A stretch of DNA of 64,000 nt from positions 62,001-126,000 of the forward strand of contig JACKEV010000017.1 of NCBI GenBank assembly GCA_020632795.1. Direction: 5' to 3'. The notes under the pieces are model-generated. The model was not told the DNA's origin and searched no databases. It was given only the letters and a program-made list of their open reading frames with translations. This document shows, piece after piece, positions 19,483 to 28,480 of this stretch. The translations under genes and the position numbers were made by a program. Position 1 is the first letter of the stretch, and every line of letters begins with the position of its first letter. The DNA is from Alphaproteobacteria bacterium (GTDB lineage Bacteria > Myxococcota_A > UBA796 > CAJQPC01).

Positions 19483-20285
19483 CCCGCCTCCCGTCGCGCC
19501 TCCCACAACCGCCGGCTCAGCGCAGGCCACTGATAGAACGGGTAGCCCGGCAGGAAGTGGTGGTCCTCGTGCCCCAGGGTCACCGCGCGCACCCAGGGCC
19601 TGGCCACCAGGTCCCACCGCGTCTCGGTCCCGATGCCCAGGACACCATGCGGCAGGTAGCTGCCCAGCACCCAGAAGAGGAGCAGCGCCACGGCCAGAGG
19701 CGAAGCCCAGCCCAGCAGCACGAGCGTCGGAGACGCCCACGCCAACGCCGTGATGACCGCCAGGATCGCCACGCTGCGCGCCCGCATCGCCCCGCCCTCG
19801 GCCCAGGCCGCCGCGTGGCAGTACAGCTCGAAGGACACCCCGCGCAGCAGCCCCTCCACCCAGTGCAGCGGCGACGAGCGCGGCGCCCGCGGCATCTGCC
19901 AGCGCTCGACGTCACCCGGCTGCATCGGGCGGGCGTGGTGTCTGAGGTGCTGCTTGCGGTGCATGCGGAAGCTCCCCCCGAGCATCAGGGAACAGACGAC
20001 GCCGATGGCGTCATTGACCCGCGGGTCGTCGTGGGCGGCGCCGTGGATGGCGTCGTGGTCCAGGGTGATGACCAGGAAGAGGATGACCCCCTGCATCCCC
20101 ACATACGCCCCCCAGGGCAGCCCGCCGGTGAGCGCGGCGGCGAGCAGGGCGGTGAAGGCGGGCAGGGTCAGGAGCAGCAAGAGCAGGTCGGTGCCCCGCC
20201 GCAGCGGCAGCTCGCGGCGGAGCCTGCGGCGCAGGCCCGGGAAGTCCGGTCGGAATCCCGGCCCGGCCGCGCGCGCGGTCGGCAT
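19479..20285 (-). CDS. membrane fatty-acid desaturase / hydroxylase-like di-iron protein
   Basis: A 268-residue integral membrane protein with the three histidine boxes of the desaturase/beta-carotene hydroxylase superfamily: HDAIH (77-81), HRKQHLRHH (109-117) and HEDHH near residue 240. These bind a di-iron centre. Hydrophobic segments lie at about 33-53, 60-78, 168-190 and 195-212. It would desaturate or hydroxylate a lipid or carotenoid; the length and the box spacing do not settle which. It is the first gene of a two-gene unit with the ATPase and is divergent from the RND exporter. Confidence 0.82.
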   Translation of the reverse strand: MPTARAAGPGFRPDFPGLRRRLRRELPLRRGTDLLLLLLTLPAFTALLAAALTGGLPWGAYVGMQGVILFLVITLDHDAIHGAAHDDPRVNDAIGVVCSLMLGGSFRMHRKQHLRHHARPMQPGDVERWQMPRAPRSSPLHWVEGLLRGVSFELYCHAAAWAEGGAMRARSVAILAVITALAWASPTLVLLGWASPLAVALLLFWVLGSYLPHGVLGIGTETRWDLVARPWVRAVTLGHEDHHFLPGYPFYQWPALSRRLWEARREAG

Positions 20286-20346
20286 CGCCGTGGCTCCAGG
20301 GTGGTGTCGGTGGGCGAGGCATCCTGCTCCAGGGGTCGGTGTCGAG

Positions 20347-20400
20347 GCCCACCGTACCGCGGGTTTCAGGCACGTCGGACTAATCTGACGTACGGTGGGC
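20347..20400. promoter_or_regulatory. large inverted repeat in the divergent desaturase/RND promoter region
   Basis: GCCCACCGTAC (20347-20357) and GTACGGTGGGC (20390-20400) are perfect 11-base inverted arms separated by 32 bases. Within the loop, CGTCGGA...TCTGACG forms a second, imperfect nested dyad. The element lies between the two divergent start codons (20285 and 20428), the position expected for an operator shared by both genes. A TCTGACG element recurs at 26251 and 26281. Confidence 0.5.
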
Positions 20401-20427
20401 GACCGGATCTCCAGGAGACGATAGCCC

Positions 20428-22716
20428 TTGGATATGCCCCATCCGCTCGCTCGCCTCGCCCGATGGTGCGCCGCCCACCCCGCGCTGACGGTGGCGGTCC
20501 ACCTCGCGCTGCTGCTCGCCGCGGGGGTCTACGCCGGCCAGCGCCTCAGCCAGGCCGAGGGCCCCAACGGCGTCGCCCTGGCCCTGTTCGACAACAGCCC
20601 CGAGCGGGTGTGGGGCGAGGGCTCCGAACCGCTCCAGCAATACCACCGCTTCCGGGACCGCTTCGGCGCCGACGGCATCGAGCTGATCGCGGTCCACGCC
20701 CCGGACACCCTGGACGTCGACGATCTCGATGTGCTCGACCGATTCGCAGACAGCCTCGCGGAGGAGCCCGGCTGGTCGGCCTTCTGGGCGGGCGACCTCC
20801 CCTATGCCCCCCGGGAGCGGAGCGACGGAAGCCTCGCGGTCTTCCTGGAGACGCTCGACCAGGACCCCGGCGCCCGGCGGCTGCTCCACGCCGAGGACGG
20901 GGGCTGGACCGCCGGGGTGCTGCTGGTCCTCGCCCCCGAGGTCACCGACGACGTCTCCCGGCGGGCCATCGCCCCCACGATCCGGTCACGGTGGGACGAA
21001 GTCGCGCCCCCGGGCTGGACGATGGCCTCGGCGGGCACGCCCTCGCTGTTCGGGGCGCTGGGCTCGGCGGTGGTGGACAGCATGCAGGTCAACCTGCCCG
21101 TCGCGAACGGGGTGGTGCTGCTGCTGGCGGCCTGGGCGTTCCGGCGGCCGTGGATGGTGTTCGCGGCGATGGCGGCGCTGTTGCAGGGCGAGGCCCTGGT
21201 CCTGGCGGCCTTCGTGGGCAGCGGGCGCTCGTTCAACTACGTGAGCTGCTACATGGCCATCTGCGTGGTGGTCGTGGGCTTCGCGGCGAACATCCACCTC
21301 TTCGCGCGCTACACCGAGCTGCGGAGGGGCAAGCCCCACGCCCAGGCGCTGGCCCAGGCCGCCGACGGCATCGCCGGGCCGGTGACCGCGTCGCTGCTGA
21401 CCACCAGCGGGGCGATGCTGGCCCTGGCCGGGGCCGAGCAGACCGCCATCGTGGAGTTCGGGGCCTTCTCGGCGGGGGGCATCGCGGCGGTGCTGCTGTG
21501 CGCGTTCACCCTGGGGCCGGCGCTGTTGACCCTGGGCGGGGGCCCGGTGGCGCCCACCCCGCGCCTGCCGGACCCCTCGGCCATCGGGGCCTGGGCGTGG
21601 CGGAATGCCGGGGCGGTGCTGACTGGAACAGCCCTCGCTGCCGCGCTGGCCGGCTGGGGCGTGAGCCGCCTGGCCCTGGGCTCCAGCGTCGAGGAGTGCT
21701 TCACCGCGGACCACCCGGTCACCCGATCGGTCCAGGAGGTCCGGGCGCGCATGGGGGCGTTCTCGAACATGGAGGTGGTCCTGAGCTGGCCCAAGGGCGG
21801 GGCCGGGGACCTCGTCCGCACGCTGCGAACGGTCGAGGACGCGCTGGTGACGGGCCTCACCCCCGAGCGCGGCCCGGTGCAGGCCGGCGACGTCTTGAGC
21901 CTCGCGGGCGCGGGTCGTGCGTTCTGCCTGGCGCCGGGGACCGCGTTCTTCTGTGCGCCCGACGGCTTGCCCAAGCCGCAGCACACCGCGCGGCTGATGG
22001 ACCGGCTCCAGAAGCGCTTCGGGCTCTCGCTGGTGACGGTGGACGAGGACGGCGTGCACGCCCGGGTGAGCGTGCTGCTGGACCTGCCGGAGGCCCGGGC
22101 GTCGAACGACCTGGCCGCCCAGGCCGAGGTCATCGCCCGAGAAGCTGCGCCGGACGCCCGGATCGAGGTCACCGGCTTCGGCCCGCTGTGGTCCTCCCTG
22201 GAGGAGGCCATCGTGGATGACCTGCTGCGCAGCTTCTTGTGGAGCGCGGGGGTGGTCGCGGGCCTGCTGCTGCTGCTCCTGCGGAGCGTGAGGCTGTGGG
22301 CGGTGGCGCTGCCGGCGAACGCTCTGCCTCTGCTGGGGGTCGCGGGTACGGGCGGGGCGGTGCTGGTCTTCGGCGGCATGCACGTCAACTCCACCGCCGC
22401 GATGGTCCTGACCGTGACCATCGGCATCATCGTGGACGACACGCTGTTCTTCCTGCTGGGGTTGAAGCGGCGGGGGGACTTCTCCGAGGCCGCCGTGCGC
22501 GACGTGCTGCGGGAGGTCGGACCGGGCATCGTGCTGACCAGCCTGTGCCTGGGGCTGGGCTTCGCGACGCTGGGGGCGTCGAGCTTCGTGAACGCCCAGG
22601 TCGTGGGCCTGGCCTCGGCGACGGTCATCGCGGTGGCGCTGCTCGGGGACCTGCTGGTGCTGCCGGCCTGCGTGCGGGTGCTGGCCGCCACACAGTCGCC
22701 CCGGAGCACCCCATGA
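20428..22716 (+). CDS. RND/MMPL-superfamily exporter
   Basis: A 762-residue transporter with the duplicated RND layout: a first helix at about 17-37, a periplasmic domain, a five-helix bundle about 220-370, then a repeat (helix near 390, second periplasmic domain, bundle about 590-755). The segment GIIVDDTLFFLLGLKRR matches the conserved membrane motif of the predicted-exporter (SSD-like) subgroup. It probably exports a lipid or hydrophobic molecule using the proton gradient. TTG 20428 has better spacing from AGGAG than ATG 20434; both give nearly the same protein. It overlaps the next gene by four bases. Confidence 0.88.
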   Translation: MDMPHPLARLARWCAAHPALTVAVHLALLLAAGVYAGQRLSQAEGPNGVALALFDNSPERVWGEGSEPLQQYHRFRDRFGADGIELIAVHAPDTLDVDDLDVLDRFADSLAEEPGWSAFWAGDLPYAPRERSDGSLAVFLETLDQDPGARRLLHAEDGGWTAGVLLVLAPEVTDDVSRRAIAPTIRSRWDEVAPPGWTMASAGTPSLFGALGSAVVDSMQVNLPVANGVVLLLAAWAFRRPWMVFAAMAALLQGEALVLAAFVGSGRSFNYVSCYMAICVVVVGFAANIHLFARYTELRRGKPHAQALAQAADGIAGPVTASLLTTSGAMLALAGAEQTAIVEFGAFSAGGIAAVLLCAFTLGPALLTLGGGPVAPTPRLPDPSAIGAWAWRNAGAVLTGTALAAALAGWGVSRLALGSSVEECFTADHPVTRSVQEVRARMGAFSNMEVVLSWPKGGAGDLVRTLRTVEDALVTGLTPERGPVQAGDVLSLAGAGRAFCLAPGTAFFCAPDGLPKPQHTARLMDRLQKRFGLSLVTVDEDGVHARVSVLLDLPEARASNDLAAQAEVIAREAAPDARIEVTGFGPLWSSLEEAIVDDLLRSFLWSAGVVAGLLLLLLRSVRLWAVALPANALPLLGVAGTGGAVLVFGGMHVNSTAAMVLTVTIGIIVDDTLFFLLGLKRRGDFSEAAVRDVLREVGPGIVLTSLCLGLGFATLGASSFVNAQVVGLASATVIAVALLGDLLVLPACVRVLAATQSPRSTP

Positions 22717-23627
22717 GGACCCTCTGGCTGCTCGTCGCCGCCGCCCTGGCCGAGCCCGCGGTCCGCACCTCCCAGGCCAGCACCTACCTGGGCCGAGGCC
22801 CCGAGGAGACCGGCATCGCGGGCCTTCCCGACGACGCCGAGCTGTACCACGAGGAGGTCGAGGTCACCTTCACCCTGGCCGACTACGGCCCGGTCCCGGA
22901 GGGGGAGCAGGCCATCCGCGCCCACGCGCTGGGCCTCTTCGAGCAGGCCACCCGCGACTACGATGCCTACAACTACATCAGCCCTCTCATCCGCCAGGCC
23001 TGGGGGGTGACCGGCACGAAGGAGGCCACGCCCACGCCGCTGGAGGCCATGCACGCCCTGCTCGACGCCAAGGACGCCCGGGGGAGGCCCCTGCTGCCGC
23101 CGCGTCGGGTGAAGGAGCTGGCCATCTCGCTCATCGACGGCTGGCCGGTGACCCACGGGGCGCTCTCTGAGTGCCGCGAGGACGTCCACGCTTGGCTCCA
23201 GGCCGCGGGCGACCCCGCCACCTTCCAGACCGCCGACGGCTCGGCGCTGCGCGAGGCCCTGCTCGCCGCGAAGCCCTCCGGCTGCGCGCGCCCCGGGCCC
23301 CGCGACTACCTCTTCATGAGCCACGGCCTGGGGGTGGGCCCCCAGGCGAGCTGGGTGTTCATCGAGATCGACTACTCCCGCCCCAGCCCGGCCCGCTCGA
23401 TGGAGCAGCTCATCCCCTACCACCTCGTCGCCGGCCCCAGCCGGTACTTCGAGGGCGCCTACGCGCTGCGCGTCGACCCGCAGGCGAAGACGCTGTTCCT
23501 GCGCTACGGCTACGTGGTGGACCTCTCCCCCTGGCCCGAGCAGGCGGTCACCCGCTACCACGAGCAGGTGCTGCTGGACTTCGTCTATGTGCTGCACGAG
23601 CGCCTGACGCCGGGATGGCAGCGGTGA
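22713..23627 (+). CDS. secreted protein of unknown function
   Basis: A 304-residue protein with a short signal peptide (MRTLWLLVAAALA). The ATG overlaps the RND stop (ATGA). The mature part contains paired cysteines (SECRED, PSGCARPG) and an alpha/beta domain ending in a strand-rich section (SWVFIEIDYSRP, FLRYGYVVDLSPW). I do not recognise a family. As the middle gene of a coupled RND operon it may be a periplasmic partner of the exporter. This is inferred from position only. Confidence 0.7.
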   Translation: MRTLWLLVAAALAEPAVRTSQASTYLGRGPEETGIAGLPDDAELYHEEVEVTFTLADYGPVPEGEQAIRAHALGLFEQATRDYDAYNYISPLIRQAWGVTGTKEATPTPLEAMHALLDAKDARGRPLLPPRRVKELAISLIDGWPVTHGALSECREDVHAWLQAAGDPATFQTADGSALREALLAAKPSGCARPGPRDYLFMSHGLGVGPQASWVFIEIDYSRPSPARSMEQLIPYHLVAGPSRYFEGAYALRVDPQAKTLFLRYGYVVDLSPWPEQAVTRYHEQVLLDFVYVLHERLTPGWQR

Positions 23628-26248
23628 TCCTGGCGCTGCTGGGCGCGGCCCTGGCCCAGACAGCCGCCAGCCTGCCGTCGGAGTGCTGGGGCTCGGCGAG
23701 CGAGCCCTGGCTGGGCATCGGCGCGGACGGCGACGGCCGCCCGGTGGGGGCGCCGCGCTACGACGAGCCCCTGGTCCACCCGAGCTTCCACGAGCACGAA
23801 GGCCGCCTCTGGATCGGCGAGCCTGACCGCCTGTCTCGCCACCGCTTCTCCGAGGACCGCTTCATCACCGAGTGGAGCAGCGAGCAGGGCCCTGGCGTCT
23901 TCGGCTTCTCCAACGGCGCGATGCTTTGGACCGCCCGCGACCCGTCGCCGGAGCAGGTCGAGCTGCTGCGCCTGCCCCTCCAGCCTGGCCCCAGCAGCAC
24001 CACCGCGCGCCTCGACGTCGCCGCCCTGCTCGCCGCCCAGCCCTGGGGGCCGGACGTCGTCGCCGAGGGATACCGCTGGATGTCCCCGGTGGCCCTGCTC
24101 GCCGGGCAGGACTCGGCCTGGCTGGTGGTGGAGCTGAGCCGCTCGGTCGCCGTCCGGGGCGCGGTCATCGAGCTGCGTGGGGAGGGTCTTGAGCCCGGCC
24201 GGGTGTGGCCGCTGCCCGAGGTCTACGACCGGCACCTGGTCGTGCCCGGGGCGCCGGACCGGCTGGTCACCGTCGACAACGCCACCTACCTGACCGCAAT
24301 GGACCTCACCACCGGCGCGCCGGTGGCGGTCCCGGAGCTGGTGGACGTCACCGCGCTGGCCCTGGGCGGGCAGGCGCTGCTGGTGGGGGACGGCCGGGGC
24401 TGCGTCACGCCGCTGTCCCGAGCGGACTTTGCGGCGAGGGAGGGCGGCTGTGTCTCGCCCTCGGGCAACCCGGTCCGAGGTCTCTCGGCCCACGGTGAGG
24501 CGCTGCTCGTGGCTCTGGACCACCCCGACGGCTCCGGCCGCGCTGTCGTCTCGATGGGGGTGGACGTCCCCCTGTTCTCTGCCGAGGCTCGGGAGAGCGC
24601 CGCCGTGCATGTGGACGGCCACGGCCGGCTGTGGGCCGCCCTGCCGGACCACCTCCAGCGCCTGGATGCGCCCTTCGTGCCGGCGAGCGGCCTGCCCACG
24701 GTGACGGGCCTGCCGCTGAACAACCTGCCGAAACCACCGGAGATCGAGGACTCTGCGCGGCTGCTCTTCGCTCACCGCGACGCCGCCGGGGATCTGGCGG
24801 TCCTGGCCGCCGACGAGCGCGGTCTGCTGCACCTGACGGAAGACGGCGTTGTGACCCGCCTGGCCCTGCGCGCGCCCCCCGAGGCCCGCCGCGACGCCGC
24901 CCCGGACTGCCCCAGCCGCGAGCGCCCGACCTTGAGTGACGCCCGAATCGACGAGGAGGGGCGCCTGTGGGTCGAGCTTCAACGCGGTCGGCTCACCGAG
25001 TGGCTGGAGGGGCCGCTGGTGCCCTGGCTGCCGCGCTTCTCGGTGGACTGGCGGCTGCTGCGGCCGTTGCGCATCCGGCCCGACGGCGCGCCGGAGCCTC
25101 GCCTGTGGCTGTCCAGCGACTGCGCGGTCGACCCCGAGCCTGTGCCCTGGACCGAGGGGGTTGCCCTGGACCTGGGCTGGAGCACCGCGCCCCTCCGCCG
25201 CTGCACGGTCACCGTCGCGAACGCCTTCCGCACCGGCAGCCTCTCCCGGACGGTGTGGCTGCCCATGCCCCCGGTGCTCGCGGGCTGGGCGCTGGTGTTC
25301 GCCGGGATCGGGCTGGCCTTTGCGCGGTGGCGGGTCCGGGCGCGGCGGGAGCGCGCGGCGGTCCAGGCGATGGCCGAGCGCCTCGCGGTGCCCTACGTCG
25401 CCGGGCCGCCGGTCAGCGGGGCGCTGTTCTTCGGGCGGGGGCGGCTGCTCCAGGTGCTGGAGGACGGCGCGCGGCAGGGCGGGGTGTTCGCGCTGGTCTC
25501 CGACGTGAAGCGCATCGGCAAGACCAGCCTGCTGCTGGAGCTGCGGCGTCGGCTGTCCCAGGGCGGCGACGCGGTGCCGGTCTTCCTCTCCCTGGAGCGC
25601 ACCGACGACGGCGCGCGCTTCTTCTCCGAGCTGTGGCCCCGGGTGGCCGAGGCCGTGGACCCCGAACTGACCCGCGGGCTGGAGCCCCAGGACGAGCGCG
25701 AGGCTTTCGAGGCCCTCGACGCCCTGGTGCGTCGCTTGTTCGAGGACGGGTGCCCCGAGCGCCTGGTGCTGCTGTTCGACGAGTTCCAGATCTTGGCAGG
25801 GGACTACGCCTCGGAGCCGGCGAAGCGCAACGCCCAGCGGCTGCGCTCCATCACCGCGGACGTCGCCCGGGACCACCTGTCCTGGGTCGCGGCCGGGGTC
25901 GCCGCCCAGCTCAGCCCGCGCCCCAGGGACGAGCACAGCGACCTGCTGCTCATCGGGCCGCGCTACAGCCTGGGTGCTTTGGACGCCGAGGCCGCCCGCG
26001 CGCTGATCCGGGGCCCGCTGGAGGGCCTGCCGGCGCGCTTCACCGCCGAGGCCGAGGCGGCGCTGTTGGACTACACCCGGGGGCACCCCTTCGTGTTGCA
26101 GCATGTGTGCCGGGTGCTGCTGACCGACGCGGTGCTGCGGGCGGCGGGCGCGGGGCGCGTGGGAGAGGTGGTCGTGGACGGGGCGCGGGTCGCGGCGCTG
26201 CTCGCGGAGGGGCCGCTGCGGGAGGTGCTGGAGGCCTGGGACGGGTGA
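23615..26248 (+). CDS. membrane sensor: periplasmic propeller-like domain, TM helix, cytoplasmic ATPase
   Basis: An 877-residue protein. A cleavable or anchoring signal (MAAVILALLGAALAQ) precedes a region of about 520 residues with repeated GRLW/VDGHGRLWAAL-type strands like a beta-propeller. A membrane helix lies near residues 548-570 (VLAGWALVFAGIGLAFA). A cytoplasmic P-loop ATPase follows (KRIGKTSLL near 631-640, without the usual first glycine; Walker B LVLLFDEFQIL near 718). It overlaps the previous gene by 13 bases. The layout suggests periplasmic sensing coupled to an ATPase output. Confidence 0.72.
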   Translation: MAAVILALLGAALAQTAASLPSECWGSASEPWLGIGADGDGRPVGAPRYDEPLVHPSFHEHEGRLWIGEPDRLSRHRFSEDRFITEWSSEQGPGVFGFSNGAMLWTARDPSPEQVELLRLPLQPGPSSTTARLDVAALLAAQPWGPDVVAEGYRWMSPVALLAGQDSAWLVVELSRSVAVRGAVIELRGEGLEPGRVWPLPEVYDRHLVVPGAPDRLVTVDNATYLTAMDLTTGAPVAVPELVDVTALALGGQALLVGDGRGCVTPLSRADFAAREGGCVSPSGNPVRGLSAHGEALLVALDHPDGSGRAVVSMGVDVPLFSAEARESAAVHVDGHGRLWAALPDHLQRLDAPFVPASGLPTVTGLPLNNLPKPPEIEDSARLLFAHRDAAGDLAVLAADERGLLHLTEDGVVTRLALRAPPEARRDAAPDCPSRERPTLSDARIDEEGRLWVELQRGRLTEWLEGPLVPWLPRFSVDWRLLRPLRIRPDGAPEPRLWLSSDCAVDPEPVPWTEGVALDLGWSTAPLRRCTVTVANAFRTGSLSRTVWLPMPPVLAGWALVFAGIGLAFARWRVRARRERAAVQAMAERLAVPYVAGPPVSGALFFGRGRLLQVLEDGARQGGVFALVSDVKRIGKTSLLLELRRRLSQGGDAVPVFLSLERTDDGARFFSELWPRVAEAVDPELTRGLEPQDEREAFEALDALVRRLFEDGCPERLVLLFDEFQILAGDYASEPAKRNAQRLRSITADVARDHLSWVAAGVAAQLSPRPRDEHSDLLLIGPRYSLGALDAEAARALIRGPLEGLPARFTAEAEAALLDYTRGHPFVLQHVCRVLLTDAVLRAAGAGRVGEVVVDGARVAALLAEGPLREVLEAWDG

Positions 26249-26289
26249 TCTGACGTCAGATTACTCGCCGGCCTGTGTGCTCTGACGTC
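26248..26289. promoter_or_regulatory. TCTGACGTC operator-like elements upstream of the XRE gene
   Basis: ATCTGACGTCAGAT (26248-26261) is a perfect 14-base palindrome immediately after the previous stop. TCTGACGTC recurs at 26281-26289, 30 bases downstream (about three helical turns). Both lie ahead of the XRE-type regulator at 26373. A related TCTGACG dyad lies upstream of the RND operon, so the regulator may control itself and that operon. Confidence 0.45.
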
Positions 26290-26372
26290 GGGCGAGACGC
26301 AGCATCGTAGCCTTCCGATAGGTCGATGAGGACGGCGTCATCGACGACGCCCTCGCAGGAAGGAGGGACCGG

Positions 26373-26723
26373 ATGTCCGGCAAGCAACTGAAGGAGGCCT
26401 TCGGGCAGCGGCTCCGCGCGCTGCGCCAGGAGGCGGGCATGACCCAGGGCGAGCTGGGGTTCCTGGCCGGCGGCATCGGCGCGCCGGAGATCTGCCGGTA
26501 CGAGCGCGGCGCCCGGCTGCCGACGCTGGCGACGGTCTTCGACCTGGCCCGCGGGCTGGGGGTGCCGGTCGCGGCGCTGATGGTCCGGCCGGAGCAGGAG
26601 GTGGAGGCGCTCTGCGCGGAGGTCATGGCGGAGCTGGATGGGCAGCCGGCGGAGGTGGTGAGAAGGGTGTTGGGGGTGGTCCGGGTGTTGGTGAGAAGGG
26701 CGGATGGGGAGGACGGACCATAA
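26373..26723 (+). CDS. XRE-family transcriptional regulator
   Basis: A 116-residue protein with a Cro/CI-type helix-turn-helix over about residues 10-65 (FGQRLRALRQEAGMTQGEL, then CRYERGARLPTLATVFDLAR). The acidic/valine-rich tail may dimerise. GAAGGAGGGACC precedes the ATG. It stands alone between the sensor-ATPase operon and the AT-richer insert. The palindromes just upstream make autoregulation likely. Confidence 0.88.
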   Translation: MSGKQLKEAFGQRLRALRQEAGMTQGELGFLAGGIGAPEICRYERGARLPTLATVFDLARGLGVPVAALMVRPEQEVEALCAEVMAELDGQPAEVVRRVLGVVRVLVRRADGEDGP

Positions 26724-26812
26724 GGGCGTTCTCTGCCGCGTATCATGCTATCTACCGTCGATTCTGCCGTGCTACCGTGTCTGTTTCGACAACAGCCAAA
26801 GTACCCGTGGCA

Positions 26813-27442
26813 TCATGGCCGTCGCTTTTCCTGTTTCAGGACGTCCCGCCTCCAGGGCTCCAGATCATAGATGGTGAAGGTGATGATTCGCTCCGAGAAC
26901 AGCGATGATAGAACCGTGATGGGTTCGAGCGAAAAGCCCGCTGTGCAGGGTGCATCTTGATTGGTCTGGCTGTCATCAGGGTAGTTCTCCTCGAGACAGG
27001 AATAGTATGCATTAATGCTCGTTCTCGCCGGTTCGATGGCGTTGTCCAACACCTGTTCGTCGATCAGGCCTGTCCCCCGTGCCTGGATGATGTTGAGGTC
27101 GTCCTTGGCCGCATTCAGGGTTTCTCTCCACGGGGAATACCCACCATACTTCTCTCTTGCGGAGATGAAGGCTTTCTCTTTGCGCAACAGTCCCTCGAGT
27201 GCGAGTGCTCGTGACTCACCGGACTCCAGGCGGGCGAGTGCTCGCTCATAGAGCGATCGGTCCTCGAAGGCCTTCGTCTGGATGCGGGTTGCAAGGCAGT
27301 TGCTCAGACCGAAGGTCACCAGCAGCAACAACACCGGTGCGAGCAATTTTTCGAAAAGCATGGTGGCAGTAATGAGGTCACTCTGTGCCTTCGACGTAGT
27401 AACCCCGGAGTTCAACGATCCTGTCAGCTTCGGCTTATCCAT
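26813..27442 (-). CDS. single-pass membrane protein of unknown function (AT-richer insert)
   Basis: A 209-residue protein with one membrane helix (about residues 30-50, LFEKLLAPVLLLLVTFGLSN) and a C-terminal domain rich in charged helices (LYERALARLESGESRALALEG, then KEKAFISAREKYGG) with two cysteines. No family recognised. Its start overlaps the preceding secreted-protein gene by eight bases. Codon use and base composition are clearly less GC-rich than the neighbours, which suggests recent acquisition. Confidence 0.65.
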   Translation of the reverse strand: MDKPKLTGSLNSGVTTSKAQSDLITATMLFEKLLAPVLLLLVTFGLSNCLATRIQTKAFEDRSLYERALARLESGESRALALEGLLRKEKAFISAREKYGGYSPWRETLNAAKDDLNIIQARGTGLIDEQVLDNAIEPARTSINAYYSCLEENYPDDSQTNQDAPCTAGFSLEPITVLSSLFSERIITFTIYDLEPWRRDVLKQEKRRP

Positions 27443-28121
27443 TACAGACCCCCAAAAGAGTGTAAGTTACGTCTACGCGACGGTGATAGGCTGCCTTGTT
27501 GATGTTCCCGGTAGTCGTAGGGTAATCGTAGGCATAGAGTGGCACATCCGAGAAGGTCAATCCGAGGCCAACGCGGCTCTCCAACCTCGTTCTCACCACA
27601 CACGCTCTCAGTTTTGCTAAATCTGGATCCAGATAGCTTCCTGTCCGCTTCTCCGCACAGGATGGGGTCTGACTGTAGACCGTCGCCCAGTCTCCGACAC
27701 CGCTTCCATCATCGTGTGCGTCAGCCGTACCCTGAATTCCCAAGTCGACGATCATCTGACCATCACGCCTTGCCATATCGAATGCGTGGGCGATCTGACC
27801 AACGAATACATCCATAGCGACGTGGTGATGTTGGCCCACCCCGAAGTCCAGAAGGGAAAGTGTGCAGGCTGCGGTTGAAGAGTCCGTACAATGACATTCC
27901 TCGCGGATGACGGCGTCAGTACTTGGCGCATTCGGGTGGTCGTTGTTGGGCACTGGTCTCGACGCTGGGCAAGGGTAGTCCTGAACATAGTCGCGGAAGG
28001 GTATCCCCTCAGTAGCCGCCTGCTTGCGTCTCAATTCCTGGCAGGAAACCTCCGCATGTGCGGGAGACCACGTCACAAATCCTAGGAGCACCAGAGAGGA
28101 GTGGATGTTCTTCAAGGTCAT
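27435..28121 (-). CDS. secreted cysteine-rich protein of unknown function (AT-richer insert)
   Basis: A 228-residue protein with a signal peptide (about residues 1-23, ending SPAHA) and several cysteines in the mature part (EVSCQELRR, REECHCTDSS, AACTLSLLD, SCAEKRTGS). It includes GVGQHHHVAMDVF. No known family. It forms a two-gene unit with the following membrane protein, suggesting that they act together at the envelope. Base composition is atypical for the window. Confidence 0.65.
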   Translation of the reverse strand: MTLKNIHSSLVLLGFVTWSPAHAEVSCQELRRKQAATEGIPFRDYVQDYPCPASRPVPNNDHPNAPSTDAVIREECHCTDSSTAACTLSLLDFGVGQHHHVAMDVFVGQIAHAFDMARRDGQMIVDLGIQGTADAHDDGSGVGDWATVYSQTPSCAEKRTGSYLDPDLAKLRACVVRTRLESRVGLGLTFSDVPLYAYDYPTTTGNINKAAYHRRVDVTYTLLGVCNG

Positions 28122-28480
28122 GATTTGCGAGTCCTAACCCATGTGATGTGGTGTTGCCGCCATGCAGTAGGCCCGGCAGCGTTGAAATCCCTCCGAGCGC
28201 TGAATGGGTCTCCTTGGAGCCTGCGTTCGCCAGCGCTCCCAGGGTCGAGATATCCCAAGGACCTCTTCTACAGGTGTACCCGGCCACGCACATCAGCCCA
28301 GACTGGCGTACCCCAACGGTGGAACCGGCTTGCCCGGAGCCTTCGGATTCCAGACGCCACAGATTGACACCTCCATGAGTATGGTATTCTTGGTTTGACG
28401 CCCATAGTGGAATCTATCCGAGGGTGAAGAGCGCGACTTCGTCAAGCCGCGCACCTACCGACTGAGGCTCGAAGCACCCC
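28122..28480. other. intergenic region, no gene seen
   Basis: 359 bases between two minus-strand genes. Composition matches the AT-richer insert. Short open frames on both strands have no coding character. It should contain the promoter of the secreted-protein gene and the terminator of the large ATPase gene, but I cannot point to either. Confidence 0.4.

Noticed and set aside
28009..28293. Short open frames upstream of the secreted-protein gene
   Set aside because: They overlap a better gene, lack ribosome-binding sites and look like random translation.
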